DNA from: Zooshikella harenae
Lineage (GTDB): Bacteria > Pseudomonadota > Gammaproteobacteria > Pseudomonadales > Zooshikellaceae
DNA length: 42,329 nucleotides
Assembly: GCF_018837975.1 (NCBI RefSeq)
Contig: NZ_JAGSOY010000042.1
Span: 1 to 42,329 of the forward strand
Direction of reading: 5' to 3'
The notes below the pieces were generated by a model. That model searched no databases and was not told where the DNA came from. It worked only from the letters and a program-made list of their open reading frames with translations. The translations under genes and the position numbers were made by a program. Shown piece after piece: positions 41,796 to 42,329 of the stretch; position 1 is the stretch's first letter; every line of letters begins with the position of its first letter.

Positions 41796-42329
41796 TTAAT
41801 ACATTACACTATCATTTATATAATAATCTATAGTTTCAAATCCCTTTTCTTTTAAATCATTGTATAGAGCTAAACCTTCTTGTTTTTCTTCAGCGGTTAA
41901 ACCTGGAAAATCATCATAATCGTCTATGTTTTCGTATTCATAATAAGGAATAGATAAGGCGTATTGTTCAGCTCTTGATGTGAAGTATTTTTCATCTCCT
42001 ACTATCCAGGTGATTGAATGTATACAACCTTTATATACGCCTAGACGAAGATAATGAACTGCTTCCTTAAGTGTTTCTTTGTATTTTTTAGTTCTCTTAT
42101 CCATTTTGAATGCTTTTTCACACAAGTGTTTACCATAAAGGTATGTACCTTGTACTGAATCTAAGTCAGCAGCTTTTTTTGCTACTTTCATAAAAATTTC
42201 AGGGTATAAAGTGTTGTAGACTGCTGTATAGAAATGGAAGTTTTCAGAATCATAATACTCATCAGAAGCATAATGCTCTTCATCTAAGGCATTGCAGACT
42301 TGTATTAATAATTTATCAGCTTCTTCTAG
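41796..42329 (-). CDS. Sel1-like/TPR-like repeat protein, 5' end outside the window
   Basis: The frame is open from the right edge (42329) to the stop at 41796, at least 177 residues, so the gene starts beyond the window. The first visible ATG (42191) is probably internal. The helical segments SVQGTYLYGKHLCEKAFKM and TLKEAVHYLRLGVYKGCIHS resemble Sel1-like repeats (xxAxxxLGxxYxxGxG). The C-terminus is acidic and Tyr-rich (PYYEYENIDDYDDFPGL), ending in LTAEEKQEGLALYNDLKEKG. No signal is visible. Role unknown. Confidence 0.65.
   Translation of the reverse strand, partial: LEEADKLLIQVCNALDEEHYASDEYYDSENFHFYTAVYNTLYPEIFMKVAKKAADLDSVQGTYLYGKHLCEKAFKMDKRTKKYKETLKEAVHYLRLGVYKGCIHSITWIVGDEKYFTSRAEQYALSIPYYEYENIDDYDDFPGLTAEEKQEGLALYNDLKEKGFETIDYYINDSVMY

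Overview
The window looks like a chromosomal segment of an AT-rich (roughly 40% GC by eye) gammaproteobacterium close to the Oceanospirillales/Pseudomonadales. The evidence is gene order: lptM-lysA-dapF-DUF484-xerC-HAD phosphatase, divergent rpiA/ilvA, and EVE-fthC-6S RNA-zapA-(TIGR02449) facing ygfB-pepP-ubiH-ubiI. A Fur-boxed iron transporter and gcvH follow, an order I recall from Pseudomonas. No genus is claimed.

Layout. 1-5.9 kb: a periplasmic binding protein, then the minus-strand operon for lysine/peptidoglycan precursors and chromosome dimer resolution; lptM, a 39-residue lipoprotein, heads it. 6.3-12.4 kb: two small unknown proteins sharing a bidirectional terminator, a membrane VTT domain fused to a flavin disulfide oxidoreductase, and a two-gene signalling unit (REC-TPR protein plus soluble kinase-like ATPase). 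12.5-25 kb: rpiA/ilvA, a large CHASE-PAS-GGDEF protein with a degenerate active site, and the conserved 6S RNA/zapA/pepP/ubiH block. 24.8-28.3 kb: iron binding protein and permease (no ATPase gene) and a solitary gcvH. 28.5-36 kb: envelope and c-di-GMP genes (NlpC/P60 lipoprotein, tRNA-Thr, an active-looking REC-GGDEF protein, a PilZ protein, a short FimV-like protein) and several small unknown membrane proteins.

36.1-42.3 kb is accessory and decayed. It holds a C-terminal fragment of an outer-membrane barrel whose intact paralogue lies at 40.9-41.5 kb, an IS1595-like transposase start, a frameshifted IS3-like transposase, the C-terminus of a T7-like phage RNA polymerase, a KilA-N/KilAC antirepressor broken by one stop codon, a compact unknown three-gene unit (zinc ribbon, small membrane protein, 157-residue protein), a lipoprotein, and the end of a Sel1-like protein that runs off the window.

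Most of the window is ordinary housekeeping. The items most worth a second look are the phage-polymerase remnant, the one-stop antirepressor, the three-gene unit at 38.0-39.1 kb, the degenerate GGDEF protein with an intact inhibitory site, and the VTT-oxidoreductase fusion. I found no CRISPR array, integrase or complete mobile element.
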